The position numbers were made by a program, and so were the translations under genes. 64,000 bases of DNA from JAQBQB01 sp963846925. Lineage in GTDB: Bacteria; Gemmatimonadota; Gemmatimonadetes; Gemmatimonadales; Gemmatimonadaceae. Below, piece after piece: positions 19,207 through 28,907 of this stretch (its first letter is position 1; the number at the start of each line of letters is the position of its first letter). Where the stretch lies: contig CAWJXW010000016.1 of the NCBI GenBank assembly GCA_963846925.1, positions 1 to 64,000 on the forward strand, in the 5' to 3' direction. The notes beneath the pieces are model-generated. The model was not told where the DNA came from. It was given only the letters and a program-made list of their open reading frames with translations, and did not search any database.

Positions 19207-20689
19207 CTATCTGCCGTTCCATGTCCCGCCCAGCGCTTTGTACAGCTGCACTGCCGCCGTCAGCTCTCCGAGCTGCGCCTGACTCAACGCCAGCTCCGCG
19301 CTGAACAAGCTCCGCTGCGCGTCGAGCAGATCGAGGTACGACGACAATCCCGCGTCGTAACGCGACTCGGCGAGAGCGAGCGCCTGACGCAGCGCGCGCG
19401 CTTGCGCCGACTGCGGCGGCGACCTCGTCGCGCGCGGCGCGTACGCCGGCGAGCGCGTCGTTCGCTTCGCGAATCGCGTTCAGCGCCGTCGACTCGTACG
19501 ATGCCTTCGCCTGGTCGGCGCGAGCGCGGGCCGCGGCGGACTGGTTCGACAGCCGCCCATTGTCGAACACTGGAAATGAAACCCCGGCGAACAGCTGGTA
19601 CACGTGCGTGTTGTCGGCGAAGACGTTGTTCGGTATGCCGGCCTGCGACCCGAGCGACCCGACGATGCTGACCGTCGGCAGCCGCGCCGCGTCGGCGACA
19701 CCGATGCGCGCGTGTGCCGCGGCGAAGTTGCGTTCCGCTTGCTGCACGTCCGGCCGTCGCGCGAGGAGGCCGGCGGGAATCGAATCCGGGATCGAAAGCG
19801 CCTCGACGGCCGCGGTGAGCGACCCGCGCCGCGGGATCGCCGTCGGGCCTTCGCCGAGCAGGACGTTCAGGTTGTGCTCCGTCACGGCGGTCGCGCGCTC
19901 GCTCTGCGCGAGCGTCACCGCCGGTGCCGCCACCTGCGCCTCGAACTGCCGCACGTCCAGCTCCGACGTGAGTCCCTCAGAGTATCGCGCGCGCGCGACG
20001 TCGAGCGTGGCCTGCCGCGAGCTGAGCGTGCGCTCGGCGATGAGTCGCTCCTGATCCAGCTCGAGGAGCTGGAGGTAGCTCGAGGCCACGTCGCTCACCA
20101 GCGACAATACGGCGGCTCGTTGGGTGGCTTCCTGCGCGCCGAGGTCGGCCGATGCGGCCTGAACGCCGCGGCGAAGTCGGCCCCAGAAATCGAGCTCCCA
20201 CGTGAGATCGGCGGTGAAACGCGCCGCGCGATACGCAGTAGGCGGGAACGAGCCGATGACGACTTGATTGGAGCTCTCGGATCCGTTGAGCGCGAGCGAC
20301 GGAACCAGCGGCGCCCTCGCCACACCTACCGCCGCGCGGAACTCGCGGATCCGCGCCTCGGCGACGCGGAGATCGCGATTCTGCTCGAGCGCGACGTTCA
20401 CGAGACGGACGAGCGTGGTGTCGCGCAGCAGATCCAGCCACGCGAACGACGTGAGCGAGTCCACCGCCGCCATGCGCCGAACCGCGGGCACCGCTGCGAT
20501 GCGCGCGGTGTCGGCTCGGCGCGCCACGGCGAGCGAATCGAAGAACGCGCGCGATGAGTCGCTCGTGCGAGGAATGCCGATCCGCTGTTGCGAGCTGGCA
20601 ACGGTCTCGGGTACGTAGCGTGGGCCGGCGAGACACGCCGAGGCGAGGACGGCAGTCGCCGAAAGAAGAAACGCGCTGGGCCGCATCAT
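19207..20689 (-). CDS. RND efflux outer-membrane channel (OprM/TolC family)
   Basis: 493 residues after removing one extra base near 19405-19425; beyond it the correct frame reads ESRYDAGLSSYLDLLDAQRS..., ending ...LYKALGGTWNGR at TAG 19207. The N-terminus is a lipoprotein signal with lipobox LASAC near residue 19, as in OprM. Both family repeats are present: ...LEQNRDLRVAEARIREFRAA and ...RARYSEGLTSELDVRQFEAQ, and SIPDSIPAGLLARRPDVQQAE is the diagnostic NodT-type motif. It forms the outer-membrane and periplasmic tunnel of a tripartite pump. Its ATGATG start overlaps the TGA of the permease gene (20688-20686), the third gene of a coupled operon. Confidence 0.9.
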
Positions 20690-23600
20690 GCGTGCTCCGT
20701 CGTCGGCGCGACCACTGCTTCGGGTTCCGCGGCGGGGGCGTGACTTCGTCCCTCGGCCAGACCGCGTATGATGCGGAAGAAGAGCGGAATGAAGAAAATG
20801 CCGACCGTTGTCGCGAACAGCATTCCGGCGAACACGCCGGTGCCGATCGAGTGGCGACTCACCGCTCCCGCGCCGCTCGCCAGCAACAGCGGCAGCACGC
20901 CGAGGATGAACGCGAACGACGTCATGAGGATCGGCCGCAGTCGCTCGCGCGCCGCCTCGACCGCCGCTTGCCGAATCCCCATGCCCGTGGGCGCGCAGCT
21001 CGTTGGCGAATTCGACGATCAGGATCGCGTTCTTCGCCGCCAGACCGACGACGGTAATCAGCCCGACCTGGAAGTAGATGTCGTTCGGCTGCCGGCGAAT
21101 CCAGATGCCGAGCAGCGCGCCGAGGACGCCGAAGGGCACGCCGAACAACACGGCGAACGGCACCGACCAGCTCTCGTATTGCGCGGCGAGAACGAGGAAG
21201 ACGAGAACGAGACCGAGCGCGAAGACCAGCGCCGCGTCGCCGCTCGACGCGCGCTCCTGGAACGACTGCCCCGAGTAGGAAACGCCCAGCCCCGCCGACG
21301 CGAACTGGGTCGCGATGAGGTCGTCCACTTGGTGCAGCAGTTCGCCGGTGCTGTGCCCCGCTTTCGGCGTTCCCGTAAACTGAGCCGAGGTGAACCCATT
21401 GAAACGCGGGACGACCGTCGGCGCGCTGCGGAAGCTCGTCGTCGTCACCGCGGACACCGGAACCATCGTGTTGTTCGAGCCGCGCACGTAGAGCTTGCCG
21501 ATGTCGGCGGGCGTCTGGCGAAACTGCGGCTGTGCCTGCGCCTGCACGCGGTACGTCTTGCCTTGCAGGTTGAAGTCGTTGATGTAGAGCGACGAGAGGT
21601 TCGCCTGCAGCGTTGCGAACAAATCGGTGAGGTTGATGCCGCGCGCCTTGGCCGCCGTGCGATCGACCGTGACGTAGACCTGCGGCACGGCGGCGCGGAA
21701 CGTCGTGTTGAGCGCGCCCGCCGCCGGCAGCTGGTTCACCGCCTGACGAAACTCGGCGACGTGTTGCGCGAACGTGCGGATGTCCTGCCCGCTGCGGTTC
21801 TGCAGGTTGATCTCGACGCCCGCCGTGATGCCGAGCCCCGGCACCTCGGGCAGGTTGAACCCGAACGCGTTGGCGTCGGGAAGCGCGAACAACTTGCGGT
21901 TGATGCGCGCGGCGATGGAATCGAGCGCGTCGTGCGGCGAGCGCTCGTCCCACGGCTTCACGTTGAGAAAGACCGTCGCGCCGTTGGTCGCGCTCGACTG
22001 CGTGAGCAGATCCAGGCCCACCAGCGCGACGATGTTCCTCACCGCCGGCTCGGCGCGGATGATCTTTTCAATGGACGCGACCGTGGCCTCGGTTCGTTGA
22101 AGCGACGCGGCGTCGGGGAGCTGGACCGACAGCGCCATGTATCCCTTGTCCTCCGTCGGGATGAAAGCGGTCGGGATTCGCCGCCAGAAAACACCAGCAA
22201 GCCCGACGATTATGAGAAAGACCGCGACCCAGATCGGCGGCCGCCGGATCACCGAATCCACCGCGCCGACGTATCCGTTCGTGGCACGCGTGAACAGGCG
22301 GTTGAACCAGCCGAAGAAGCCCGTCGTGTGCGTCGCTTCTGATTCGGTGAGCAGCAGCGCGCACAGCGCCGGCGTCAGCGTCAGCGCGACGACGCCCGAC
22401 AGCACCACGGCGATCACGATCGTCATCGCGAACTGCTTGAACAGCTCGCCGGTCACGCCGCCGATGAACGCCACCGGCACGAACACGGAACAGAGCACGA
22501 GCACGATCGCGACGAGCGCGCTCCCCACCTGGCGAATCGCCTTGTCCGCGGCGAGCCTCGGCTCGAGGCCCTCGCTCGCCATGATGCGCTCGACGTTCTC
22601 GATGACGACGATGGCGTCGTCCACCACGATGCCGATCGCCAACACGAGCCCGAACAACGTGAGCACGTTGATCGACATGTGGAACGCGAGCAGCCCGAGG
22701 AACGTGCCGATGACGCTGACCGGCACGGCGAGCATCGGGATCAGCGTGGCGCGCCAGCTCTGGAGAAAGAGGAACACCACGAGCGTCACCAGGATCATCG
22801 CCTCGACGAGGGTGATCGTGACCTCGTGGATCGACGCGCTCACGAATGGCGTGGTGTCGAACGGCAGCGCCCACGTCACACCCTGCGGGAAGCCGGACTG
22901 CATCTCGCCCAACCGGTCCACGACCGCCTGCTTCACCGCGAGCGCGTTCGCGCCGGGGCGCATGTACAGCAGGACGAAAGCCGTCGGTTCGCCGTTGAGG
23001 CGTCCCTCGAGGTCGTAGCTTCGCGCGCCGAGCGTGGCACGCCCGATGTCCCGTAACCGGATGACCGAGCCGTCCGGACGCGCGCGAATCACGATGTCGT
23101 TGAACTCGTCGGGCGTCTGGAGCCGGCCGATCGTCGTGATGGGAAGCGTGAGCTGCGTTCCCTTGGGCGACGGCTCCGCGCCGAGTCGCCCGGCGGGGTT
23201 CGTCGCGTTCTGCTCGCGGACCGCCGCGGCGATGTCGCTCACCGTGAGGCTCAGCTGCGCCATCTTGTCCGGATCCAGCTGGAGCAGCATCGAGAAGTCG
23301 CGCGCCGGAAACGGCGTCGCGTCGCCCACGCCGGGCACGCGCTTCAACTCGTCGACGACGAACAGCTTCATGTAGTTCGCCAGGTACGTCGCGTCGTAGC
23401 GAGGATCCTTCGACTGGAGCGCGACTACGGCGAGGATGTCGGTGTTCGCCTTGAGGATCGTGATGCCGTTCGTGCGCACGGCGTCCGGCAGCTGCGGCTC
23501 GGCCAGCTTCTCGGCGTTCTGCACGTCGACCGCGGCCAGATCCTGGTTGCGCGCGACGTCGAACGTGACGTTGATCGTCGTCGACCCGTCGCTCGAATTC

Positions 23601-23851
23601 GACGACCCGTAGTAGATCATCCCCTGCAGCCCGGCGAGCTGCTCCTCGATCGGCGCGGCGACCGCTTGCGCGGCGTCCTCCGACGACGCGCCTGGATAGT
23701 TCGTCTGAATGCGCACCGCGGGCGGCGTGATCTGCGGATACCGCGTCACCGGCAGCAGGTGAATCGCGAACAGCCCGAGCAGCGTGATGACGATCGAGAT
23801 CACGGCGCCGAAGATCGGGCGCCGGATGAAGAAGTAGCGCGGCTCGCTCAT
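20686..23851 (-). CDS. RND multidrug efflux permease (HAE1 family)
   Basis: 1,054 residues after removing one extra base in the CCC at 20984-20986; the frame resumes at GMGIRQAAVEAARERLRPILMTS. The start ATG 23851 overlaps the MFP stop. The N-terminus MSEPRYFFIRRPIFGAVISI is typical of the AcrB group. Twelve TM segments are predicted from hydrophobicity, with the proton relay in GIVVDDAIVVIENVERIM near residue 400. Porter and docking loops include the LxxGP-like region and GVTWALPFDTTPFVSASIHEV. It uses proton-motive force to expel hydrophobic drugs or metabolites through the channel at 19207-20689. Substrate range cannot be told from sequence. Confidence 0.92.
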
Positions 23852-24993
23852 CGGGTCGTCGCGCCCGCGGCTGATTTCGTGCTGTCCGATACGGGAACGG
23901 GCTTCACCACCCGCCCTGGCGCGATCTTCTGCGTGCCCTCGACGACGACGCGGTCGCCCGCGGACAGCCCCGAGTCGATGATCCAGAGCGACCCGGTCCA
24001 CGGCCCGGTCTGCACGTCGCGCGCGACGACGGTATCGCCGGCGCCGACGACGTACACGAATTGCCGCCCGAGTCCCTGCATTATCGCGCGCTGCGGCACG
24101 GCCAGCGCTTGGGCGCGCGTGAAGCCCTCGAGGCGCACGCGCACGAACTGACCGGGAAGCAGTCGGCGGTCGGGGTTCGCGAACTTCGCGCGGAACTCCT
24201 CGGTGCCGCTCGCCGAGTCGAGCGACGGCGCGATGAAGTCGAGCCGGCCCGCGCGCGGCAACAGCGAGCTGTCGGGAAGCACCACGCGCACCGCGAGAGC
24301 GCTGCCGGGACGGATCAGCGCGCCGGCGTGCGGATCGCGCTCCCACGTCGCCAGCTGCTGCGACGACGCATGGAACGTCACGTAGACGGGATCCAGCTCG
24401 TCGATCGTCGTGAGCAGGTCGCCGGGCCCGCTCACACGCGCGCCGAGTTCCAGCCGCGCGCGACCGACCTGCCCGTTGATCTCGGCGCGAACTACGCAAT
24501 CGTCGAGGTCTTTCTTCGCCGCGTCGGCCGCGGCTTGCGCCGACTCGACCTCCGAGCGCGCGTTGTCGACGTCCTGCTGGGCGACGGCGTGCTTCGGAAT
24601 GAGCGGCTCGAGCCGCGCCACCGTGCGCTTCGCGTTGTCGAGCCGCGCGGCCGCGCTTCGATAGGCGGCGTCGTACCTGGTCGGGTCCAGCTTGTAGAGG
24701 ATCTGCCCTCTCGAGACGACCGCGCCCTCGGTGAACGGCCGTTCGACGATGATCCCTTCGACGCGCGCCCGCACCTCGACGCGTCGATATGGCTGGACCT
24801 GGGCGCCGAGCTCGTAGGGCTCGGCGATCGTCGTGGGAGTGACCGTGACGATCCCGACCTGCGCCGGCGGCGGTCCGGCTTGCCCTTGCTGTTGGACGCC
24901 GTTTCCCGAGGCCTTGCTGCAACCAGCTACGGCGAGGAGACCGACTAACGTCGAGGCGAGCGCGCGCGCTCGCCGAGAATGGGCAATGATCAC
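23848..24993 (-). CDS. RND efflux periplasmic adaptor (membrane fusion protein)
   Basis: 381 residues from GTG 24993 (complement of CAC). A lipoprotein signal with LAVAGC near residue 25 anchors it to the inner membrane. The order is barrel-sandwich/lipoyl half (YRRVEVRARVEGIIVERPFTEG), helical hairpin (YRSAAARLDNAKRTVARLEPL to AAADAAKKDLDDC), the returning lipoyl half (VVRAEINGQVGRARLELGARV) and C-terminal beta-barrel (VLPDSSLLPRAGRLDF, LLPGQFVRVRLEG). This is the AcrA/MexA plan and usual length. It is first in a three-gene operon with ATGA overlaps, and divergent from the gene at 25225. No TetR-type repressor is adjacent. Confidence 0.92.
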   Translation of the reverse strand: MIIAHSRRARALASTLVGLLAVAGCSKASGNGVQQQGQAGPPPAQVGIVTVTPTTIAEPYELGAQVQPYRRVEVRARVEGIIVERPFTEGAVVSRGQILYKLDPTRYDAAYRSAAARLDNAKRTVARLEPLIPKHAVAQQDVDNARSEVESAQAAADAAKKDLDDCVVRAEINGQVGRARLELGARVSGPGDLLTTIDELDPVYVTFHASSQQLATWERDPHAGALIRPGSALAVRVVLPDSSLLPRAGRLDFIAPSLDSASGTEEFRAKFANPDRRLLPGQFVRVRLEGFTRAQALAVPQRAIMQGLGRQFVYVVGAGDTVVARDVQTGPWTGSLWIIDSGLSAGDRVVVEGTQKIAPGRVVKPVPVSDSTKSAAGATTR

Positions 24994-25092
24994 TGCACGT
25001 GGGGCTGACGTCGGAGGACTACAGGGGAGTCCTTGTAAGATGAACCCCGACGCCAGCCCGAGGGAGCTTCCCGGGGCGAGACGTGACGTGTC

Positions 25093-25131
25093 TTACCAAA
25101 TCCTGGCGCACAGGTTGTCCGGCCGCACCGT
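25093..25131 (-). pseudogene. Orphan 3' end of an M13 peptidase gene
   Basis: On the minus strand these 39 bases read ATVRPDNLCARIW-stop, against AMVRPDNLRARIW-stop at the true C-terminus of the M13 peptidase (26359-26397). The DNA match is 32 of 36 or better in the last 12 codons, including the stop. No further M13 homology was seen on either side. It lies in the divergent promoter gap between the efflux operon and the gene at 25225, so that gene sits between two direct copies of the M13 3' end. Confidence 0.6.
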
Positions 25132-25224
25132 GGCTGGCGAAGTTGCGCCGCCAGTGTAGCGTTCGCTCCATGCGCAGAAGGCTGCACTGTTGGAGACATC
25201 TGTGAGTCAGCAAGGAGCGCCGCG

Positions 25225-26313
25225 ATGAACAGAGGCTGCGTACTAATCTCCGGTCTTCTCATCACGTCAGCGACGGCCGGCGCGCAGACGGCGTGGGACG
25301 CGCGCGCCGCAGCGGCGTACCTCGACGCCAGACAAACCTGGTGGTCGGGCTGGCAGACCTCCGCACGCGATCATCAGACCGCGTGTGTCTCGTGTCACAC
25401 CGCGCTTCCGTTTGCCCTCGCGCGGCCCGCACTCCGCGGAGAGCTGCACGAGAGCGAGCCGTCGAGCGCCGAGCGGCGAATGCTCGACGACGTGATCAAG
25501 CGCGTCAGCCTCTGGAGAGAAGTCGAGCCGTTCTATCCCGACCAGACGCGCGGACTCCCGAAGACGAGCGAATCGCGTGGAACCGAATCGGTGTTGAACG
25601 CGCTCGTACTCGCGACGCGCGACGCCCACGTCGGCCAACCGAGCGACGACGCGCGCGCGGCGTTCGACAACATGTGGGCGCTCCAATTCCGCAGCGGTGA
25701 TTTGAGCGGCGGCTGGGCGTGGCTCAACTTCCACAACGAGCCGTGGGAGGCGAATGACAGCCCCTACCTCGGTGCGGCGCTGGCGGCAATCGCCGTTGGC
25801 CGGGAGCCAGGCGGGTACGCATCGACTGCCGAGAACCAGGAGCGGCTCAAGCGGCTGCGCGACTACCTGCGAAAGGGAATGGCGACGCAGCCGCTGTTGA
25901 ACCGCGCGATGCTCGTCTGGGCGTCTGGCGGAATCGCGGATCTTCTCTCTGCCGATGAGCGTCAGGCGATCGTCGACGCGTTGTGCGCCAGGCAGAATGC
26001 GGACGGCGGCTGGAGTCTCTCGTCGCTCGGCCAGTACAAGCGCGGTGACAACACGCCGCTCGATACGGTGAGCGACGGATACGCGACGGGCCTCGTCGCC
26101 TACGCGTTGCAACGCGCGGGCGTCGGGGCAACGGACGCGCGTGTCTCCCGCGCGATCGGCTGGCTGGTCGAGCACCAGGATCGCGCGACGGGCATGTGGA
26201 CGGCGTCGTCGCTCAACAAACAGCGAGATCCGAAGACTGACATCGGCAAGTTCATGAGCGACGCCGCGACGGCGTACGCGGTCCTCGCCTTGACGAGCGC
26301 GGGGAAGCGCTGA
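25225..26313 (+). CDS. Exported squalene-cyclase-fold protein with a CxxCH haem motif
   Basis: 362 residues; ATG 25225 is preceded by AAGGAG eight bases upstream. There is a signal peptide with cleavage near residue 20. The N-terminal segment has ACVSCHTALPFALARPALR near residue 53, a CxxCH c-type haem attachment motif. The rest is an alpha/alpha toroid: ...GGWAWLNFHNEPWEANDSPYLGAAL..., QNADGGWSLSSLGQYKRGDN and VEHQDRATGMWTASSLN are QW-like repeats of the prenyltransferase/squalene-hopene cyclase class. The DXDD protonation motif of class II cyclases is not seen, so it is probably not an active triterpene cyclase. Its stop codon sits in the loop of a perfect hairpin. Possibly a redox or structural periplasmic protein; function not assigned. 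Confidence 0.75.
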   Translation: MNRGCVLISGLLITSATAGAQTAWDARAAAAYLDARQTWWSGWQTSARDHQTACVSCHTALPFALARPALRGELHESEPSSAERRMLDDVIKRVSLWREVEPFYPDQTRGLPKTSESRGTESVLNALVLATRDAHVGQPSDDARAAFDNMWALQFRSGDLSGGWAWLNFHNEPWEANDSPYLGAALAAIAVGREPGGYASTAENQERLKRLRDYLRKGMATQPLLNRAMLVWASGGIADLLSADERQAIVDALCARQNADGGWSLSSLGQYKRGDNTPLDTVSDGYATGLVAYALQRAGVGATDARVSRAIGWLVEHQDRATGMWTASSLNKQRDPKTDIGKFMSDAATAYAVLALTSAGKR

Positions 26314-26326
26314 GCGCTTCCCCGCG
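26298..26326. terminator. Perfect 13-bp hairpin with the stop codon as loop
   Basis: CGCGGGGAAGCGC, then TGA, then GCGCTTCCCCGCG: a perfect 13-bp stem whose three-base loop is the stop codon of the upstream gene. It lies between convergent genes (ends 26313 and 26359), so it can act in both directions, though no T tract follows on either strand. Confidence 0.7.
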
Positions 26327-26358
26327 ACGCCGCCAATGCCCCCGCTTGCGTGGGCCCT

Positions 26359-28437
26359 TTACCAGATCCTCGCGCGCAGGTTGTCGGGCCGCACCATCGC
26401 ATCGCCGTCCTTGCAGCCCCACGCCGCCTTGAACTCCGGCATGTTCGACAACGGCCCGTCGACGCGCCATTTGCCTGGCGAGTGGGCGTCGGTCTTGATC
26501 TGATTCAGTTGGGCCTTTTCGGTCGACAGCCCGCGCCAGATCTGCGCCCACGCCAGGAAGAAACGCTGCTCGGGCGTGAAGCCGTCGATCTTCGCGTGCG
26601 GCTTGCCGGCGATCGCCTTCTCCATCGCGTAGTACGCGACGGTCAGACCGCCGAGGTCGGCGATGTTCTCACCCAGCGTCTGTCGCCCGTTCACGTGCGA
26701 CACGCTGTCGACGACGGTGTAGCCGTTGAACTGATCGACGACGAGCTGAGCCGCGGCCTTGTACTTGGCCGCGTCCTCCGGCGTCCACCAATCGCGAAGG
26801 TTTCCTTCCGCGTCGAATTGCCGGCCGGAATCGTCGAACCCGTGCGTCATCTCGTGGCCGATCACGGCGCCGAGCGCGCCGTAGTTCACCGCGTCGTCGG
26901 CGTTGGGATCGAAGAACGGCGGCTGGAGAATGCCCGCCGGGAACTGGATCTGGTTCAGCGTCGAGCTGTATGACGCGTTCACCGTCGGCGGAGTCATGCT
27001 CCACTCGCTGCGATCCGGCGCCTTCCCCAACCGCGCCCACGTGCGCGCCGCATTCCACTCGGCGACGGCCTGCTGGTTGGCGTAGTACGAGCCCGATTTG
27101 ACGGAAAGCGTCGTGTAGTCGCGCCACGTGTCGGGGTACGCGACCTTGCGCAGGAACGCGTTCAGCTTGGCGACGGCTTGTTCCTTCGTCGCACTGCTCA
27201 TCCAATCCAGTCCGTTGATCCGGTCGCGCAGCGCCGAAACGAGGTTGTCGACCATCTTGGCCGCGCGCGCCTTGGCCTCGGGCGAGAAGTTGCGCTTGAT
27301 CCAGTCCTGACCCACGGCCTCACCGAGCGCGCCGTTGGTTCCGGCGGCGCACTGTTTGCCCCGCGCTTGCTGGACCTTCACGCCGGTCGAGAACTGCTGC
27401 CACCGAAATGCCTCGTGGCGGAACGGGGCGCTGAGGGACCCCATGGCGCCGTTCGTGACATGCCACCGCAGAAATGCTTTCCAATCGTCCACAGGCGTCG
27501 CCGCGATGAGCGAGTCCAGCGCCTTGAAGAAGCTCGGCGCGCGGACGTTGACGTCGCCGGCGTACGTCGTGTGGTGCTGCTGGAGGTATCGCGTCCAGTT
27601 CAGGTGCGGCGTGGTCTGCTGAAACGCGCCGACGGTCATCTTGTGATAGGTCGCCACGGGGTCGCGCATGTCCGCCTGCGGGATCGTGATCTTGGCGATC
27701 GCGGTCTCGAGCGCGAAGATCGTTTTCGCGTCGGCGCTGGCTTGCGTGCTGTTCTCGCCGAGCAGCTCGAGCGACCGCGCGACGTGGGCGACGTACTCGG
27801 TGCGCGTGGAATCCGCGCGCGCGTCCGGGCGCACGTAGTCTTCGCGATTGAGCGTCAAACCGCCCTGGTTCGCGGAGAGAATGATGATCTTGCTGTTGCG
27901 CGGATCCGTTCCCGGACCGAGCGAGAACGGAGCGATCCCTCCGCCGCCTCGGCCGCCGCCTCCTCCGCCACCGCCGCGTCCACCCGCCGTCCCGAAGAGC
28001 TTCACGATGTCGTCAATGCTCTTCGCGGTCTCGATCTGGTCGAGCGTCGGCTTGATCGGCTTGAACCCGGCCTTGTCCAGCGCGACCGTGTCCATGCAGG
28101 CCAGGTAGAACGTTCCGATCTTGTAGTCGTTCGACCCGGCCTTGGCCTCGCGGTCGTTCACCAGGTTCGCGTCGTCGATCACGATCTTCTGGACGACTTC
28201 CTGGTTCTGGTCGGCCAGCATGCCGAAGCTGCCGAGGTTCGTCTTGTCGGGCGGGATCGTGTGCTTCTTGAGCCACGTCCCGTTGGCGAATTCATAGAAG
28301 TCGGCGCACGGCGCGCAGGTCGTATCGAGGTTCGCGCGATCCAAAACGTGCGATGCACCGCGCTGAGCGAATGCGACCGACGAGACGACCACCGCCAGCA
28401 GCGGCGCGGCCAGGGCAAGGCGGAAACGAACGAGCAT
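26359..28437 (-). CDS. M13 family zinc metallopeptidase (neprilysin/PepO-like)
   Basis: 692 residues from ATG 28437, chosen because GAGG lies six bases upstream and the signal peptide (MLVRFRLALAAPLLAVVV...) begins there; the frame is open a further 43 codons without signal. The zinc site is complete: GHEMTHGFDD near residue 526 (HExxH) and ENIADLGG near 590 (third ligand Glu). The C-terminus ends MVRPDNLRARIW, close to the family's CxxW region. NASYSSTLNQIQFPAGILQPP is the NAYY-type substrate site. A Gly/Arg-rich run lies near residues 165-185, a lineage-specific insert. It is probably a periplasmic or secreted oligopeptidase. It is convergent with 25225-26313; a 39-bp copy of its 3' end lies beyond that gene. 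Confidence 0.92.
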   Translation of the reverse strand: MLVRFRLALAAPLLAVVVSSVAFAQRGASHVLDRANLDTTCAPCADFYEFANGTWLKKHTIPPDKTNLGSFGMLADQNQEVVQKIVIDDANLVNDREAKAGSNDYKIGTFYLACMDTVALDKAGFKPIKPTLDQIETAKSIDDIVKLFGTAGGRGGGGGGGGRGGGGIAPFSLGPGTDPRNSKIIILSANQGGLTLNREDYVRPDARADSTRTEYVAHVARSLELLGENSTQASADAKTIFALETAIAKITIPQADMRDPVATYHKMTVGAFQQTTPHLNWTRYLQQHHTTYAGDVNVRAPSFFKALDSLIAATPVDDWKAFLRWHVTNGAMGSLSAPFRHEAFRWQQFSTGVKVQQARGKQCAAGTNGALGEAVGQDWIKRNFSPEAKARAAKMVDNLVSALRDRINGLDWMSSATKEQAVAKLNAFLRKVAYPDTWRDYTTLSVKSGSYYANQQAVAEWNAARTWARLGKAPDRSEWSMTPPTVNASYSSTLNQIQFPAGILQPPFFDPNADDAVNYGALGAVIGHEMTHGFDDSGRQFDAEGNLRDWWTPEDAAKYKAAAQLVVDQFNGYTVVDSVSHVNGRQTLGENIADLGGLTVAYYAMEKAIAGKPHAKIDGFTPEQRFFLAWAQIWRGLSTEKAQLNQIKTDAHSPGKWRVDGPLSNMPEFKAAWGCKDGDAMVRPDNLRARIW

Positions 28438-28561
28438 GGGGTCCTCGGGGAGAGCGGACGAATCGGTGCCTTTCGTCCAACCTACGCGCGTGCGCGGTCG
28501 GCTGCTGCGGCCAGCTCTCCAACTGGCATGGCCGGCATCGTTTTCGCGCCAGCCGGAAAAC

Positions 28562-28823
28562 AACAACTACCCAACGCAGAGGACGCGGAGGCGCAGAGGA
28601 ACCCGGGGGACAACCATGGAGGCCAGCTTCATCGCGCAACGAGCCGGGATGTTTGTTGAACGCCGCTCGGCGAGCCTCACTGTTGCGGACTGCATCGCCG
28701 GTGCCAGTGGCCTCCCGAGCTGCAGGCCCAAAGAATCCGGCTCGTTGCGCGAGCGGACCCAGACCTCGGGGCCGTTCCTCTGCGTTCCCTGCGCCTCTGC
28801 GTCCGCTGCGTTGAGTAGTTGCA
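28562..28823. repeat. Dispersed palindromic repeat, arm-type copy 1
   Basis: Fills most of the 470-bp gap between the divergent M13 and DUF2252 genes. The outer arms are inverted: ACCCAACGCAGAGGACGCGG near 28570 against TCTGCGTCCGCTGCGTTGAG near 28796, ending GTAGTTG. An inner inverted pair, CGCGCAACGAGCCGGGA and TCCGGCTCGTTGCGCG, flanks the centre. The arms belong to the same family as 37010-37175 and 42605-42791, but the centre differs. Open frames across it are chance products. Confidence 0.7.
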
Positions 28824-28907
28824 GTTCGCTCGCGCCGAGACAGACTTACTGGCGGCAGTTCGGCGACGGGCCTCGACAGGGCATCGTCGACCGATTCAAC
28901 GTATCGC

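Noticed and set aside
18992..24922. A single open minus-strand frame of 1,976 codons that seems to fuse adaptor, permease and channel
   Set aside because: Only parts of it are the true frames. The adaptor is in another frame (23848-24993), the permease leaves this frame at 20985 and the channel near 19410; the join between permease and channel is an indel effect. It is three overlapping genes, not a polyprotein.
27178..28659. A 493-codon plus-strand frame opposite the M13 peptidase
   Set aside because: Composition is Arg/Val/Asp-rich shadow of a high-GC gene; the minus strand has an intact zinc peptidase with all motifs.
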